Program-made: the position numbers and the translations under genes
Assembly (NCBI RefSeq): GCF_000011345.1
Contig: NC_004113.1
Span: 1,984,001 to 2,048,000, forward strand
DNA length: 64,000 nt
Source of the DNA: Thermosynechococcus vestitus BP-1
Lineage (GTDB): Bacteria > Cyanobacteriota > Cyanobacteriia > Thermosynechococcales > Thermosynechococcaceae
Direction of reading: 5' to 3'
The notes under the pieces: model-generated
Seen by the model: the letters and a program-made list of their open reading frames with translations, nothing else
Database searches by the model: none
Told to the model about the DNA's origin: nothing
Shown here: positions 38,099-46,006 of the stretch, piece by piece
Layout of the letters: each line of letters starts with the position of its first letter
Position numbering within the stretch: position 1 is the stretch's first letter

Positions 38099-38938
38099 AT
38101 AGTGCCGTCACGAGTTTATGAGATACTGAGCGTGTGTCTGGACTGTATTATAGGACCGTGCCATGAGGACACCTGACTACCGTCGCCACGATATTTCCGA
38201 CCGGGTTTGGGAGCGGTTGGAACCGCATCTACCTGGACGCCGAGGGAGCTGGGGGGGTGTGGCGAAAGACAACCGGCAGTTCATCAATGCGGTGTTCTGG
38301 ATACTGCGCACCGGCGCCCCTTGGCGGGATTTACCCCCGGAGTACGGAGATTGGAAGAACGTGCATCGAAGGTTCTGCCGCTGGCGAGACAAAGGCGTGT
38401 GGGAAAAGGTCCTTGAGCAGTTGATCGACGAGCCCGATTACGAATGGTTGATCATCGATGCTACTCATGTCAAAGTCCACCCTCATGCCACAGGGGCCAA
38501 AGGCGGCAACCAAGACATGGGCCGTACAAAAGGGGGCTCAATACCAAGATACATCTGGCCGTGGATGCGCATGGTATGCCGCTGCGAATGGTTATCACAG
38601 CAGGTACCACTGCGGATTGTCGCCAAGCTGCAACCTTGATCGAAGGAATCGATGCAAAGTACCTGTTGGCGGACAAAGGCTACGACAGTGATGCCCTCAT
38701 CGCCCAAGCCAAAGAGCATGGGATGCAGCCTGTCATCCCTTCGCGCAGACATCGCAGACAGCGACGTGAATGCGACAAGCAGTTGTATCGGCTTCGTCAT
38801 CTGGTTGAGAATGCTTTTTTGCATCTCAAGCGTTGGCGAGGTATTGCCACGCGATACGCCAAAAATACGGCTTCTTTCCTTGCTGCTGTGCACATCCGTT
38901 GTATCGCCATTTGGGCATCAATCTCGTGACGACAGTAT
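38099..38938 (+). mobile_element. IS5-family insertion sequence, 840 bp
   Basis: Terminal inverted repeats 38099-38114 and 38923-38938 match at 14 of 16 positions (inner half CGTCACGAG is perfect). CTAG flanks both sides (38095-38098 and 38939-38942), consistent with target duplication for the IS427/IS1031-like branch of IS5; a shorter TA duplication is also compatible. The element holds one transposase in two frames. No HIP1 octamer inside. Precise removal with one CTAG restores the interrupted glycosyltransferase frame. Confidence 0.92.
38163..38929 (+). CDS. IS5-family transposase, expressed through -1 frameshift
   Basis: ORF A (38163-38639) has the N-terminal part: SDRVWERLEPHLPGR, VFWILRTGAPWRDLPPEYG and the first catalytic Asp in WLIIDATHVKVHP. 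ORF B, in the -1 frame, continues RGLNTKIHLAVDAHGMPLR, second Asp in LLADKGYDSDAL, and the last Glu in YRLRHLVENAFLHLKRWRG. The frames overlap at AAAAG (38528-38532), where tRNA-Lys on AAA can slip back one base; this is a known way of making IS5-type transposases. The joined protein is about 255 residues and looks complete. Confidence 0.88.
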
Positions 38939-38942
38939 CTAG

Positions 38943-40285
38943 AGGAGCAGTTGCCCCAAGAGGTGGAAATCTTTTCGCGTCACTATCAAGTGCTGCGGGA
39001 TGGCATCGAAACGGCACTGTGCTACGGCAGTTCCTTTGTGGTGCGGCGATCGGCTCTAGAGGCCATTGGCGGCTTTGTCACTGCATCCCTGAGTGAGGAC
39101 TACTACACCGGCATCCAATTGGCAGCAAACGGTTATCGGCTGATTTACTTGAATGAAAGCCTGAGTGCGGGGCTGTGTGCGGAGGATATGGCGGCTCACA
39201 TTCGTCAACGCCAACGCTGGGCACGGGGGACGCTTCAGGGGTTTTTTATTGCTGCAAATCCGCTGCGGGTAGCCAATCTCACCTGGCTTCAGCGCCTTGC
39301 CCACCTAGAGGGTATGACCCAGTGGTTTCACAGTCCCCTGCGTTTGTTCTTGCTCCTGTTGCCCTTAATGGCTGCCTTTTGGGGGATCGTGCCCCTGGAA
39401 ACAACGCTGCGGCAGTGGCTTTACTATTTTGTGCCCTACTACTGGCTGCTACTCAGTACCTTCCGCTGGCTCAATGGTCAAAGTCGTTCGGCTGTGGTCT
39501 CAGATCTCTATGCCGTTGTCCAATGTGTGCCCCTGACATTGACCGTGATTCAGACGCTGTTGCGTCCCTTTGGTCACCGTTTTTGGGTCACACCGAAGGG
39601 GAGGGATGGCGATCGCTACCATTTTCAGTGGCATCTAGGGGCACCGCTATTCGTACTTTTTGGGCTCTCGGTTGTTGCGGCTGTATTCAATTGGCAGGCA
39701 TTACACACCAAGGGACTACTCCTGGCTTGGGTCTGGAACCTTTACAATTTGCTGATTCTTGCCCTTGCCCTCTACAGTCTCATCGAACGCCCCCGCCCCG
39801 ATCCCTACGATTGGCTCAATGTACAGCAAACCGTTGAACTCCATCTGGGTTGGGATCAAGCCACTGCCCTCTGGGGCACGACGAGTCGCCTTTCTGAAGG
39901 GGGAGCTCTCGTTCATCTGCATCAACCCCTCCCCCCCTCCGCAATCGGTGTGCCCCTCACCTGTCGGCTGTTGGAGGCCGGCATTGACCTCAGGGGCCAA
40001 ATTGTGAGCATGCCCCATCCAACGACGCTCAAGATTGGCTTCGATCCCCTGAGTCCGGCTCAATATCGGCAATTGATCACGTTCCTTTTCTGTGAACCCA
40101 ACCGCTGGCAATGGCAACAAACCCCCGGTGAATTGCAGACCCTGTGGCTGCTCCTGCGGACGCTCGTGTCTCCTCCCCTGAGGCGCCAGCGGCAGCACCT
40201 ACACCCTGCCCCTCAGGCTCAGCAACATCAGGGCATTGCACCTGTTGCTATTGCCAAACGAAACTATGGACGAAACAACCATTAG
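38943..40285 (+). pseudogene. Cellulose-synthase-like glycosyltransferase, 3' part (split by IS)
   Basis: Continues the frame of 37345-38098: EEQLPQEVEIFSRHYQVLRDG, CYGSSFVVRRSALEAIGGF, the acceptor Asp in SLSEDYYTGIQL and the product-binding QxxRW in HIRQRQRWARGTLQG. Several membrane helices follow, then a C-terminal approximately 120-residue domain (VELHLGWDQATALWGTTSRL) resembling a PilZ domain with a degenerate motif (RLSEGGA). Joined across the IS the protein is 698 residues. A TTG at 38951 with GAGGAG just upstream could start this half alone, but it would lack the first two catalytic Asp. Confidence 0.85.
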
Positions 40286-40360
40286 ATTTAATAATATAGT
40301 TAAATAGTTAAAATAGAGCATGATTCGGAGACCCATCGGCGATCGCCCGCAGAGCTAGCA

Positions 40361-40753
40361 ATGAGCACTCCCGATTCACAACTACCTCCCCTCACGGAAA
40401 CCACCCTGTGGCAAATTCTCAATGAGGAACTGGATGATGCCACGGTCAATCGGCTGCTGTGGCAGTGCTTGGGCTATCGGTATGACGCCCAAAGCCAAAC
40501 TTGGCGCAGCGATCGCGTACCTCTAGAATGGCAGCAAGAGTATCCTCAACCCCCAGACTTCATTGGCAGCCGCCCCGCCATTGTCAAGCTCACCCGCTCT
40601 ATCCCCCCTGCCCACAAACAACTTCTCAAGGAACAGTTGGGCTTTGCGGGTTATGAAATTAAGGAACTCAACCCCCGCCGTACCCGCCGTGCCACGGCTG
40701 TCAACTGGCTCCTCAGCTACATGGCCACTCAAGAGGAAGCTCAGGCAAAGTAA
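40361..40753 (+). CDS. DUF1823 family protein
   Basis: 130 residues, no signal or membrane segment. LTETTLWQILNEELDDATVNRLLW, split here as TETTLWQILNEELDD and ATVNRLLWQCLGYRYD, and the C-terminal LLKEQLGFAGYEIKEL and RRATAVNWLLSYM are what I recall of the cyanobacterial/plastid DUF1823 family. Function unknown. Its 3' end overlaps the convergent bioA by 13 bases. ATG 40361 follows a strongly AT-rich stretch (40286-40320) that may hold its promoter. Confidence 0.75.
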   Translation: MSTPDSQLPPLTETTLWQILNEELDDATVNRLLWQCLGYRYDAQSQTWRSDRVPLEWQQEYPQPPDFIGSRPAIVKLTRSIPPAHKQLLKEQLGFAGYEIKELNPRRTRRATAVNWLLSYMATQEEAQAK

Positions 40754-42039
40754 CCCTCGGCCACCTCGATCGCCACTTGGCGGATAGCACGATAGACGGT
40801 GGCTAGTTCCGCATCACTAATGCAGTAGGGGGGCAAGATATATAGGGTATTGCCCAAGGGTCGCAAAAGCACCCCCAGCTCAATAAAGCGGCGGCGCAGT
40901 TGGGGCACAAGGTCGCTAAAGTAGGAGGCTTCTGTTTCTAATTCCATGGCCGCGATCGTGCCACAGGTGCGAAATTGTTTGAGATGACTAACATCCGCAA
41001 GATACCGTTGTTGACACTGCCAATGGCGCGCCTCTAGGCCTTGGTAAGCTTCAGGGTGCGCAAGCAGCAATTGGAATGAAGCGACACTCACGGCACAGGC
41101 CAAGGGATTCCCCGTATAGGAATGACTGTGGAAGAAGGCACGGGCGGGGTCATCGGCATAAAAGGCTTGGTAAATTTCCTCCGTGGTCAATGTAACGGCA
41201 ATGGGCAAACACCCTCCCGATAGCCCTTTGGACAAACAGAGTAGATCCGGTTGTGTCCCTGCTTTTTCACAGGCAAAGAGGGCGCCGGTGCGGCCAAACC
41301 CGGTCATCACCTCGTCATAGACGACTAAAACACCATAGGCTTTGGCCACCTCAGAAACTGCTCGCAAAAACTGGGGACGACACATGCGCATGCCGCCAGC
41401 CCCCTGCACCAGGGGCTCAATAAAGAGCGCTGCATAGGCATCGGGATCTGTTTTGAGGGTCGTCTCTAGTTGAGCGATCGCCTGCGCTTCCTTGGTGTCC
41501 ACCTCTGGGTCCTCTGGATAGGTGGCGGGGTAGGGCAGAATTGTCAAAGGGGGCAGCAGCGGCTGAAAGGGCTGCCACCAAGGGGAACTTTGGCCGACAG
41601 TCATTGCCCCAAGGGTATCGCCATGGTACCCCCCGGCAAAGCCAATGAAGCGCGATCGCTGGGGTTGATCGCGCCGCTGCCAATACTGGTAGGCCATCTT
41701 CAGGGCAACTTCTACAGCCGTTGAGCCATTGTCAGAAAAAAAGACCCGTTGTAACCCCCCTGGGGTGTGGGCACACAGGAGCTGAGCAAGCTGCTCTGCT
41801 GGCTCGTGGGTAAAGCCCGCAAAAATCACGTGCTCAAGGGTTTGTGCCTGACCATAGAGCGCCTTAGCCAGCACCGGATGGCTATGGCCATGGAGCGTCA
41901 CCCACCAACTGGAAATGGCATCAATGATCTGGCGGCCGTCGCTGAGTTCAAGGCAAGCCCCCTGGGCACGCACCACCTTAAGGGGTGGATCTGCGGTTTT
42001 CATTTGTGTAAAGGGTTGCCAAATGGGGGAGTCAGTCAT
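40741..42039 (-). CDS. bioA: Adenosylmethionine-8-amino-7-oxononanoate aminotransferase
   Basis: 432 residues from ATG 42039 (MTDSPIWQPFTQMKTADPPL). PLP-dependent class III aminotransferase making 7,8-diaminopelargonate for biotin. Seen: the family-specific WQPFTQMK, ISSWWVTLHGHSHP, then GGYHGDTLGAMTVG, the Asp of VVYDEVMTGFGRTG and the Schiff-base Lys in LLCLSKGLSGGCLP. Its start overlaps the end of ylxR by eight bases, so it is translated from the rimP-nusA-ylxR transcript, where infB is often found instead. Confidence 0.93.
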   Translation of the reverse strand: MTDSPIWQPFTQMKTADPPLKVVRAQGACLELSDGRQIIDAISSWWVTLHGHSHPVLAKALYGQAQTLEHVIFAGFTHEPAEQLAQLLCAHTPGGLQRVFFSDNGSTAVEVALKMAYQYWQRRDQPQRSRFIGFAGGYHGDTLGAMTVGQSSPWWQPFQPLLPPLTILPYPATYPEDPEVDTKEAQAIAQLETTLKTDPDAYAALFIEPLVQGAGGMRMCRPQFLRAVSEVAKAYGVLVVYDEVMTGFGRTGALFACEKAGTQPDLLCLSKGLSGGCLPIAVTLTTEEIYQAFYADDPARAFFHSHSYTGNPLACAVSVASFQLLLAHPEAYQGLEARHWQCQQRYLADVSHLKQFRTCGTIAAMELETEASYFSDLVPQLRRRFIELGVLLRPLGNTLYILPPYCISDAELATVYRAIRQVAIEVAEGYFA

Positions 42040-42298
42040 GGTTGCGATGGACATCTAGGCGAGCGGCAAGAGTCGTAAAAATCTCTTCTGGAATGGGACA
42101 GCGGAGCGATCGCGCCAAGCGTTTTTTCTGCTTAGCCACCCTAAGACACTCAGCCGTGGGACACAGATAGGCCGATCGCCCCATCCCCCGATCCAACTGC
42201 ACCTTTTGATCGGGCCAGCAGCGCACAATTCGCCAAAACTCCGAGCGATCGGCCACGCGGCCACAGGACACACAGCGGCGCTGGGGAACACTCATCAT
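42032..42298 (-). CDS. ylxR: YlxR (DUF448) RNA-binding protein
   Basis: 88 residues. RRCVSCGRVADRSEFWRIVR and the later MGRSAYLCPTAECLRVAKQKKRLAR (read as GRSAYLCPTAECLRVAKQ) are the family hallmarks, with a GRSAYLC-type loop. It sits three bases after nusA and overlaps bioA, a normal place in the nusA operon. YlxR is thought to bind RNA or act with RNase P; the role here is inferred from family. Confidence 0.92.
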   Translation of the reverse strand: MMSVPQRRCVSCGRVADRSEFWRIVRCWPDQKVQLDRGMGRSAYLCPTAECLRVAKQKKRLARSLRCPIPEEIFTTLAARLDVHRNHD

Positions 42299-42300
42299 CC

Positions 42301-43488
42301 CTAACTGGCAACCTGTTCTTCGAGAGCAGCCATGGCCAAGCGATCCTCCTCTTCGTAGTTGTACTGAGAACTATCGCGCACCTCAATTTTCCAGCCCGTG
42401 AGGCGGGTTGCTAAGCGCACATTTTGACCTTCTTTACCAATGGCTTGGGAGACCTTATCCGGTGCCACAAGGACATGGGCGATGCGGGCTTCGGGGTTGA
42501 TGAGCCGCACCTCCTCCACCGGTGCCGGACTCAGGGAATTGGCAATATAGGTGGCTGGATCCGGCGACCAGCGGATCACATCAATTTTTTCGCCCCGCAG
42601 TTCATTCACCACCGCTTGAATGCGGGATCCCCGTGCCCCAATACAGGCGCCCACAGGATCGACATCCCGTTCTAAGGTATCCACCGCAATTTTGGTACGC
42701 GGTCCCACTTTATGATTCGGGGGATTGGCTTCGCGGGCAATGGCAACAATCCGCACCACTTCATCCTCAATTTCTGGCACTTCATTGGCAAAGAGATAGA
42801 CCACCAAGCCAGCATCGGCACGGGAAACCTCCAATTGGGGGCCGCGTTGGGGGCCTTCTTTGACGCGCTTAAGATAGACCTTGAATGTCGAGTTGGCGCG
42901 GTAGTTGTCGTTGGGCAGTTGTTCCCATTTCGGCAGTTCGGCCTCCACTTCCGGTTGGCTAGCATCACTGCGCACAGCCATAATTACCGATTGCCGCTCA
43001 AAACGGAGGACGCGGCCCAGGAGTACGGTGCCCTCAAGCTCTTTGAATTCCTCTTGGATGAGGCGACGCTGTTGATCCCGCAATTTTTGTGCCAACACCT
43101 GCTTGGTTTGCATCGCAGCCATGCGGCCAAATTCTTGATGGTCGGGGGTGACATCCAGCAGCACCGTATCGCCGACGCGGGCATCCTGCACCACCTCAAT
43201 CACATCGGCAAGCGCAATCTCGCGATCGGGGTTCTCTACTGTTTCTTTAATGGTTTTGGTGGCCAAAATCCGAAAGCCCTCCTGCTCCGTATCTAGTTCC
43301 ACTTCAAAGTTGGCAAAGTGATCCTCCTCAAAGTGACTATGATCCGAGCGCAAACTGCGGCGATAGCGTTCGTATCCCTTAAGCAGTGCTTCCTTGAGGG
43401 CTTGATGCACTGCGTGCTTGGGCAAATTCCGCTCTTGGCTGATTTCATTGATCATGGCCCGTAGGCCGGGTAAGCGATAGATGGTCAT
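42301..43488 (-). CDS. nusA: Transcription termination/antitermination factor NusA
   Basis: 395 residues, the short form lacking the C-terminal acidic repeats of E. coli NusA. An N-terminal polymerase-binding domain (LPKHAVHQALKEALLKGYER) is followed by an S1 domain (LEGTVLLGRVLRFE) and two KH domains (VDPVGACIGARGSRIQAVVNEL split across, DVIRWSPDP, VSQAIGKEGQNVRLATRLTGW). ATG 43488 is used. The gene follows rimP by 40 bases and precedes ylxR by 2. NusA could act on the terminator-like structure in front of rimP and so control its own operon. Confidence 0.96.
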   Translation of the reverse strand: MTIYRLPGLRAMINEISQERNLPKHAVHQALKEALLKGYERYRRSLRSDHSHFEEDHFANFEVELDTEQEGFRILATKTIKETVENPDREIALADVIEVVQDARVGDTVLLDVTPDHQEFGRMAAMQTKQVLAQKLRDQQRRLIQEEFKELEGTVLLGRVLRFERQSVIMAVRSDASQPEVEAELPKWEQLPNDNYRANSTFKVYLKRVKEGPQRGPQLEVSRADAGLVVYLFANEVPEIEDEVVRIVAIAREANPPNHKVGPRTKIAVDTLERDVDPVGACIGARGSRIQAVVNELRGEKIDVIRWSPDPATYIANSLSPAPVEEVRLINPEARIAHVLVAPDKVSQAIGKEGQNVRLATRLTGWKIEVRDSSQYNYEEEDRLAMAALEEQVAS

Positions 43489-43528
43489 CGTCTGTTACAA
43501 CCTCGTTCTTGATGAAGATCAACTTCTA

Positions 43529-44002
43529 CTAAGGCTCACTGCTGGGGGTGTACAGTTGGACACTGGCAATGAGGGAGCGCGGAATCGCCAGCGATCGCCC
43601 CCGCTGATTGAGATAGACATTCACCTCGTCACGGCGAATCAAGTTGCCTTCCCAAAGGGTTTTACCCCGATGGGGTGCGGTGGTCGTGACCCGTACGGGA
43701 AAACCACGAAAGGCATCAAAGTCGCGATCGCTACTCAGGTAATCCGACAGGCCGGGACTCGACACCTCGAGAACGTAGGCAAACTCGAACTCTGGCAGCT
43801 CATCCAAAGCCATCTCCAGGGCCCGACTCAGCCGCTCGCAATCCTCTAAGCTGGTGTCGTTCTCAGGATGGCGCACCTCCACCCGCAAAATGGGTGGCGA
43901 TTGATGGGTCAGCCACTGCACACTCACCAGATCAAGGTGTTCTTGGTCGGCAACCTGCTGGGCAAGGGTTTGCACCAGAGGCAAAAGCATCTGTATCTGC
44001 AT
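43529..44002 (-). CDS. rimP: Ribosome maturation factor RimP
   Basis: 157 residues from ATG 44002 (MQIQMLLPLVQTLAQQVADQ), normal length; ATG 43990 is the alternative. Typical: VEVRHPENDTSLEDCERLSRALE, read in parts VEVRHPEND and LEDCERLSRALEMALD, then YVLEVSSPGLSDYL, the RimP signature. It acts in 30S assembly. It is the first gene of rimP-nusA-ylxR-bioA. No Shine-Dalgarno precedes the ATG; instead a terminator-like hairpin with T-run abuts it. Confidence 0.92.
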   Translation of the reverse strand: MQIQMLLPLVQTLAQQVADQEHLDLVSVQWLTHQSPPILRVEVRHPENDTSLEDCERLSRALEMALDELPEFEFAYVLEVSSPGLSDYLSSDRDFDAFRGFPVRVTTTAPHRGKTLWEGNLIRRDEVNVYLNQRGRSLAIPRSLIASVQLYTPSSEP

Positions 44003-44005
44003 AGG

Positions 44006-44033
44006 AAATAAAAAAGGCGGGACATTGCCCACC
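44006..44033 (-). terminator. Intrinsic terminator in the rimP leader (candidate attenuator)
   Basis: On the minus strand GGTGGG (44033-44028) pairs with CCCGCC (44021-44016), one G-U, around loop CAATGT, followed by TTTTTTATTT (44015-44006). The T-run ends only three bases before the rimP ATG at 44002. Any rimP mRNA with a leader must pass through it. Confidence 0.7.
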
Positions 44034-44064
44034 ACACCCAAACAATCTCAAAAAGCGGAGAACC

Positions 44065-44110
44065 CCTTTCCCTATGGGAAGGAGGCTTAGGAATCGTTCA
44101 CAATAGAACG
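44065..44110 (-). promoter_or_regulatory. Two hairpins in the rimP-nusA leader
   Basis: Upstream of the terminator, the minus strand holds CGTTC-TATTGT-GAACG (44110-44095) and CCTTCCC-ATA-GGGAAAGG (44082-44065, one bulge). They could form part of an attenuation or protein-binding leader. Seen as sequence only. Confidence 0.4.
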
Positions 44111-44149
44111 TTTCTGGGTGCTGCCAATACACCACTGTTCATAGCAGAT

Positions 44150-44158
44150 AGTATAGCA
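44150..44158 (-). promoter_or_regulatory. Extended -10 promoter candidate for rimP-nusA
   Basis: TGCTATACT on the minus strand is an extended -10 box. A TTGACC exists further upstream but at 28 bases spacing, too far for a -35. Transcription from here would give a leader of roughly 140 bases before rimP. Confidence 0.4.
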
Positions 44159-44205
44159 CCTAACAGTGGGCGATCGCCACCCTGGTCAATAGCCCCTCGG
44201 TGCGC

Positions 44206-44505
44206 CTAGCGATCGCTAAAATCGCCATTCGTCAGCTCATCACCGTCGTAGTGCTCTTCCTCTGGCTCCAAATCCTCCAGGACGGGATTCAAGAGCACTG
44301 CCATCTCAGCCTCATGGTGGGTGAGCCACTGGCCTTGGGTACGGAACCAGCGGGGCGGGTTAATGTAGCGAGCATAGTACCACGGCGGGGCAGTGGGCTG
44401 GGTAATTTCCGCCTGTACTCGAATTTTCTCACCCGGATAGTAGGCATCTTCGGGTTCCACTTCTAACCACACTTTTTGGCCGATGATTTCTTGGGGGAGC
44501 ATCAT
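44206..44505 (-). CDS. Conserved small acidic protein of unknown function
   Basis: 99 residues from tandem ATGs (44505/44502). Soluble, acidic at the C-terminus (EDLEPEEEHYDGDE). The N-terminal IIGQKVWLEVEPEDAYYPGEK with IRVQAEITQP suggests a small beta-barrel. I do not recognise a named family, though the regular codon use and HIP1 nearby suggest a real gene. Its stop lies 173 bases upstream of the rimP terminator structure on the same strand. Confidence 0.6.
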   Translation of the reverse strand: MMLPQEIIGQKVWLEVEPEDAYYPGEKIRVQAEITQPTAPPWYYARYINPPRWFRTQGQWLTHHEAEMAVLLNPVLEDLEPEEEHYDGDELTNGDFSDR

Positions 44506-44661
44506 AATGGCAATTCCTCGGGGAACCTCTCCTACAGCCCTTTTCTGACAGTAGGACCCTGTCTCTCACAGGCTTTTACCGCGTTGAGGATACCTCATCC
44601 TTGCGAAAAGAACTGTACCTTAATTCTATTCAGTTGTAGCCGATCTGGGGAACTGTTGCCC

Positions 44662-45307
44662 CTATTCGCCATCGCCCACCGCCAAGGAGGGGTAGGGCTG
44701 CTGCCGTTTCGGATCCTCGAGCTTCAGGGAAATGAGTCCAGCACAGAGGACAAACACCATTGAAACCCACAGACAGCCGACAATGCCCCAAATTTGATAA
44801 ATAAAGCCGGAGAGGACAGTTCCTGCTAGTCGTCCCCCAGAGTTGGCCATGTAGTAAAAGCCAACATTCAAGGCCACTTTTTCATCGTCAGTGTAGGCCA
44901 GCACCAAGTAGGAGTGGACTGCCGAATTGATGGCAAAAATCAAACCAAAGAGGAGCAACCCACCAATAATGACGGCATTGGCATCCCAGTTGCTCAGCGG
45001 TACGGAATTTCCCGGAGCATTCGAGAACAATCTCGACTCCCCGTTGTTGCCAAGGTGCCTCTGCCGGGGTTTTCGCTTCCGAAAAGCTAATGATCTGATC
45101 GTTGATGGCGATCGCCCCCTCCTTGGCTTGGATGGTCTGGGGCCAACGGCCATGAACCGAATCAAACTCCAGTAAATGGGCAGCCGCGCTCGTGCCTCCC
45201 TTAATCTCGTTGATGTGGCGAAAATCCAGTTCAGGCCAACCCCACGCCGCACGCAAGACCAAGCGCCCAATGCGGCCAAAGCCATTAATGCCGATGCCAA
45301 CGCCCAT
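44662..45307 (-). pseudogene. Relic of a GAPDH-arsJ arsenic-efflux operon, fused by deletion
   Basis: From ATG 45307 the sequence is the N-terminus of a GAPDH of the ArsJ-associated type: [56 protein letters not shown]. Near 45000 it breaks and, in another frame, continues as the C-terminal approximately 105 residues of an ArsJ-like MFS carrier: [58 protein letters not shown], stop at 44662. GAPDH makes 1-arseno-3-phosphoglycerate and ArsJ exports it. The catalytic Cys domain of GAPDH and most of ArsJ are gone, so neither works. Confidence 0.78.
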
Positions 45308-45394
45308 CGTTGCTGCTTTAGCGGCACACCCCCACGTTATTTCAAGTCATCTTGGATTGTCAATCGGCAAAAGTGCTTCCCTAAGCGAATGGAC

Positions 45395-46006
45395 CTAAAC
45401 GTAAGGGCAGGGGGTTTGACTCGGATCCTGCCAACAGGGGAGCAGCGGCGGCTGAGGAATCGGCTGGGCAGGGGTACCAAAGACCATTTCGCAACTGTAG
45501 TCCTTAAAGTTCGGCGTCATCGTCAAAGGAATGCCGAGTCGCTGTCGAAAAAATTGCTCGGTGGGTTTTTTGCACAGGTTCATACACAACGCCATACATT
45601 GGGATTCAGCCAAGTAGCGGCATTTTTGGATGCGCACACCACTGTGTTGCCATTGGGGGAGTTGATTTGGGGGAATAACCTCGACCCAGTAGCGATCGCT
45701 GGCACCCACTAACCAGCCTGTGAGGCGGGTAGCAAACCAGGCATTCCACTCACAGACCCAGCGGCTGGGCCGAAAGAGTTTGCGTATCAATGTACTCATC
45801 ATTGGTGGGATGAGGCGATCAAAGACCGTGGCCACAATGGCCTGTTGCTGCGCGGGCGATCGCCCCCGTTGCAGTTGTCGGGTGATCTCAATAAAGCCAA
45901 CATAGTCCCACCGCTGTGGTGCAACCCCAATGGCACTGGCGATCGCTCGGATCAGCCGCGCCAAGCACCACCGCTCTAGCCAGCTCAGGGACTCAGGAGG
46001 CATCAT
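45395..46006 (-). CDS. DUF4033 / D27-like carotenoid isomerase family protein
   Basis: 203 residues. The C-terminal half has the DUF4033 signature: CRYLAESQCMALCMNLCKKP, then TEQFFRQRLGIPLTMTPNFK, with clustered cysteines. In plants the D27 member isomerises all-trans to 9-cis beta-carotene for strigolactone synthesis; what cyanobacterial members do is not settled to my knowledge. The start is ATG 46006 (or 46003), lying inside the last codons of the HEAT membrane protein gene, which implies coupled translation. Confidence 0.78.
   Translation of the reverse strand: MMPPESLSWLERWCLARLIRAIASAIGVAPQRWDYVGFIEITRQLQRGRSPAQQQAIVATVFDRLIPPMMSTLIRKLFRPSRWVCEWNAWFATRLTGWLVGASDRYWVEVIPPNQLPQWQHSGVRIQKCRYLAESQCMALCMNLCKKPTEQFFRQRLGIPLTMTPNFKDYSCEMVFGTPAQPIPQPPLLPCWQDPSQTPCPYV

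Noticed and set aside
38951-40285. C-terminal glycosyltransferase half as an independent functional gene
   Set aside because: It lacks the first two catalytic Asp and joins seamlessly to the upstream half once the IS is removed.
44888-45307. Functional short GAPDH
   Set aside because: The frame loses similarity after about 100 residues at the junction with arsJ and has no catalytic Cys domain.
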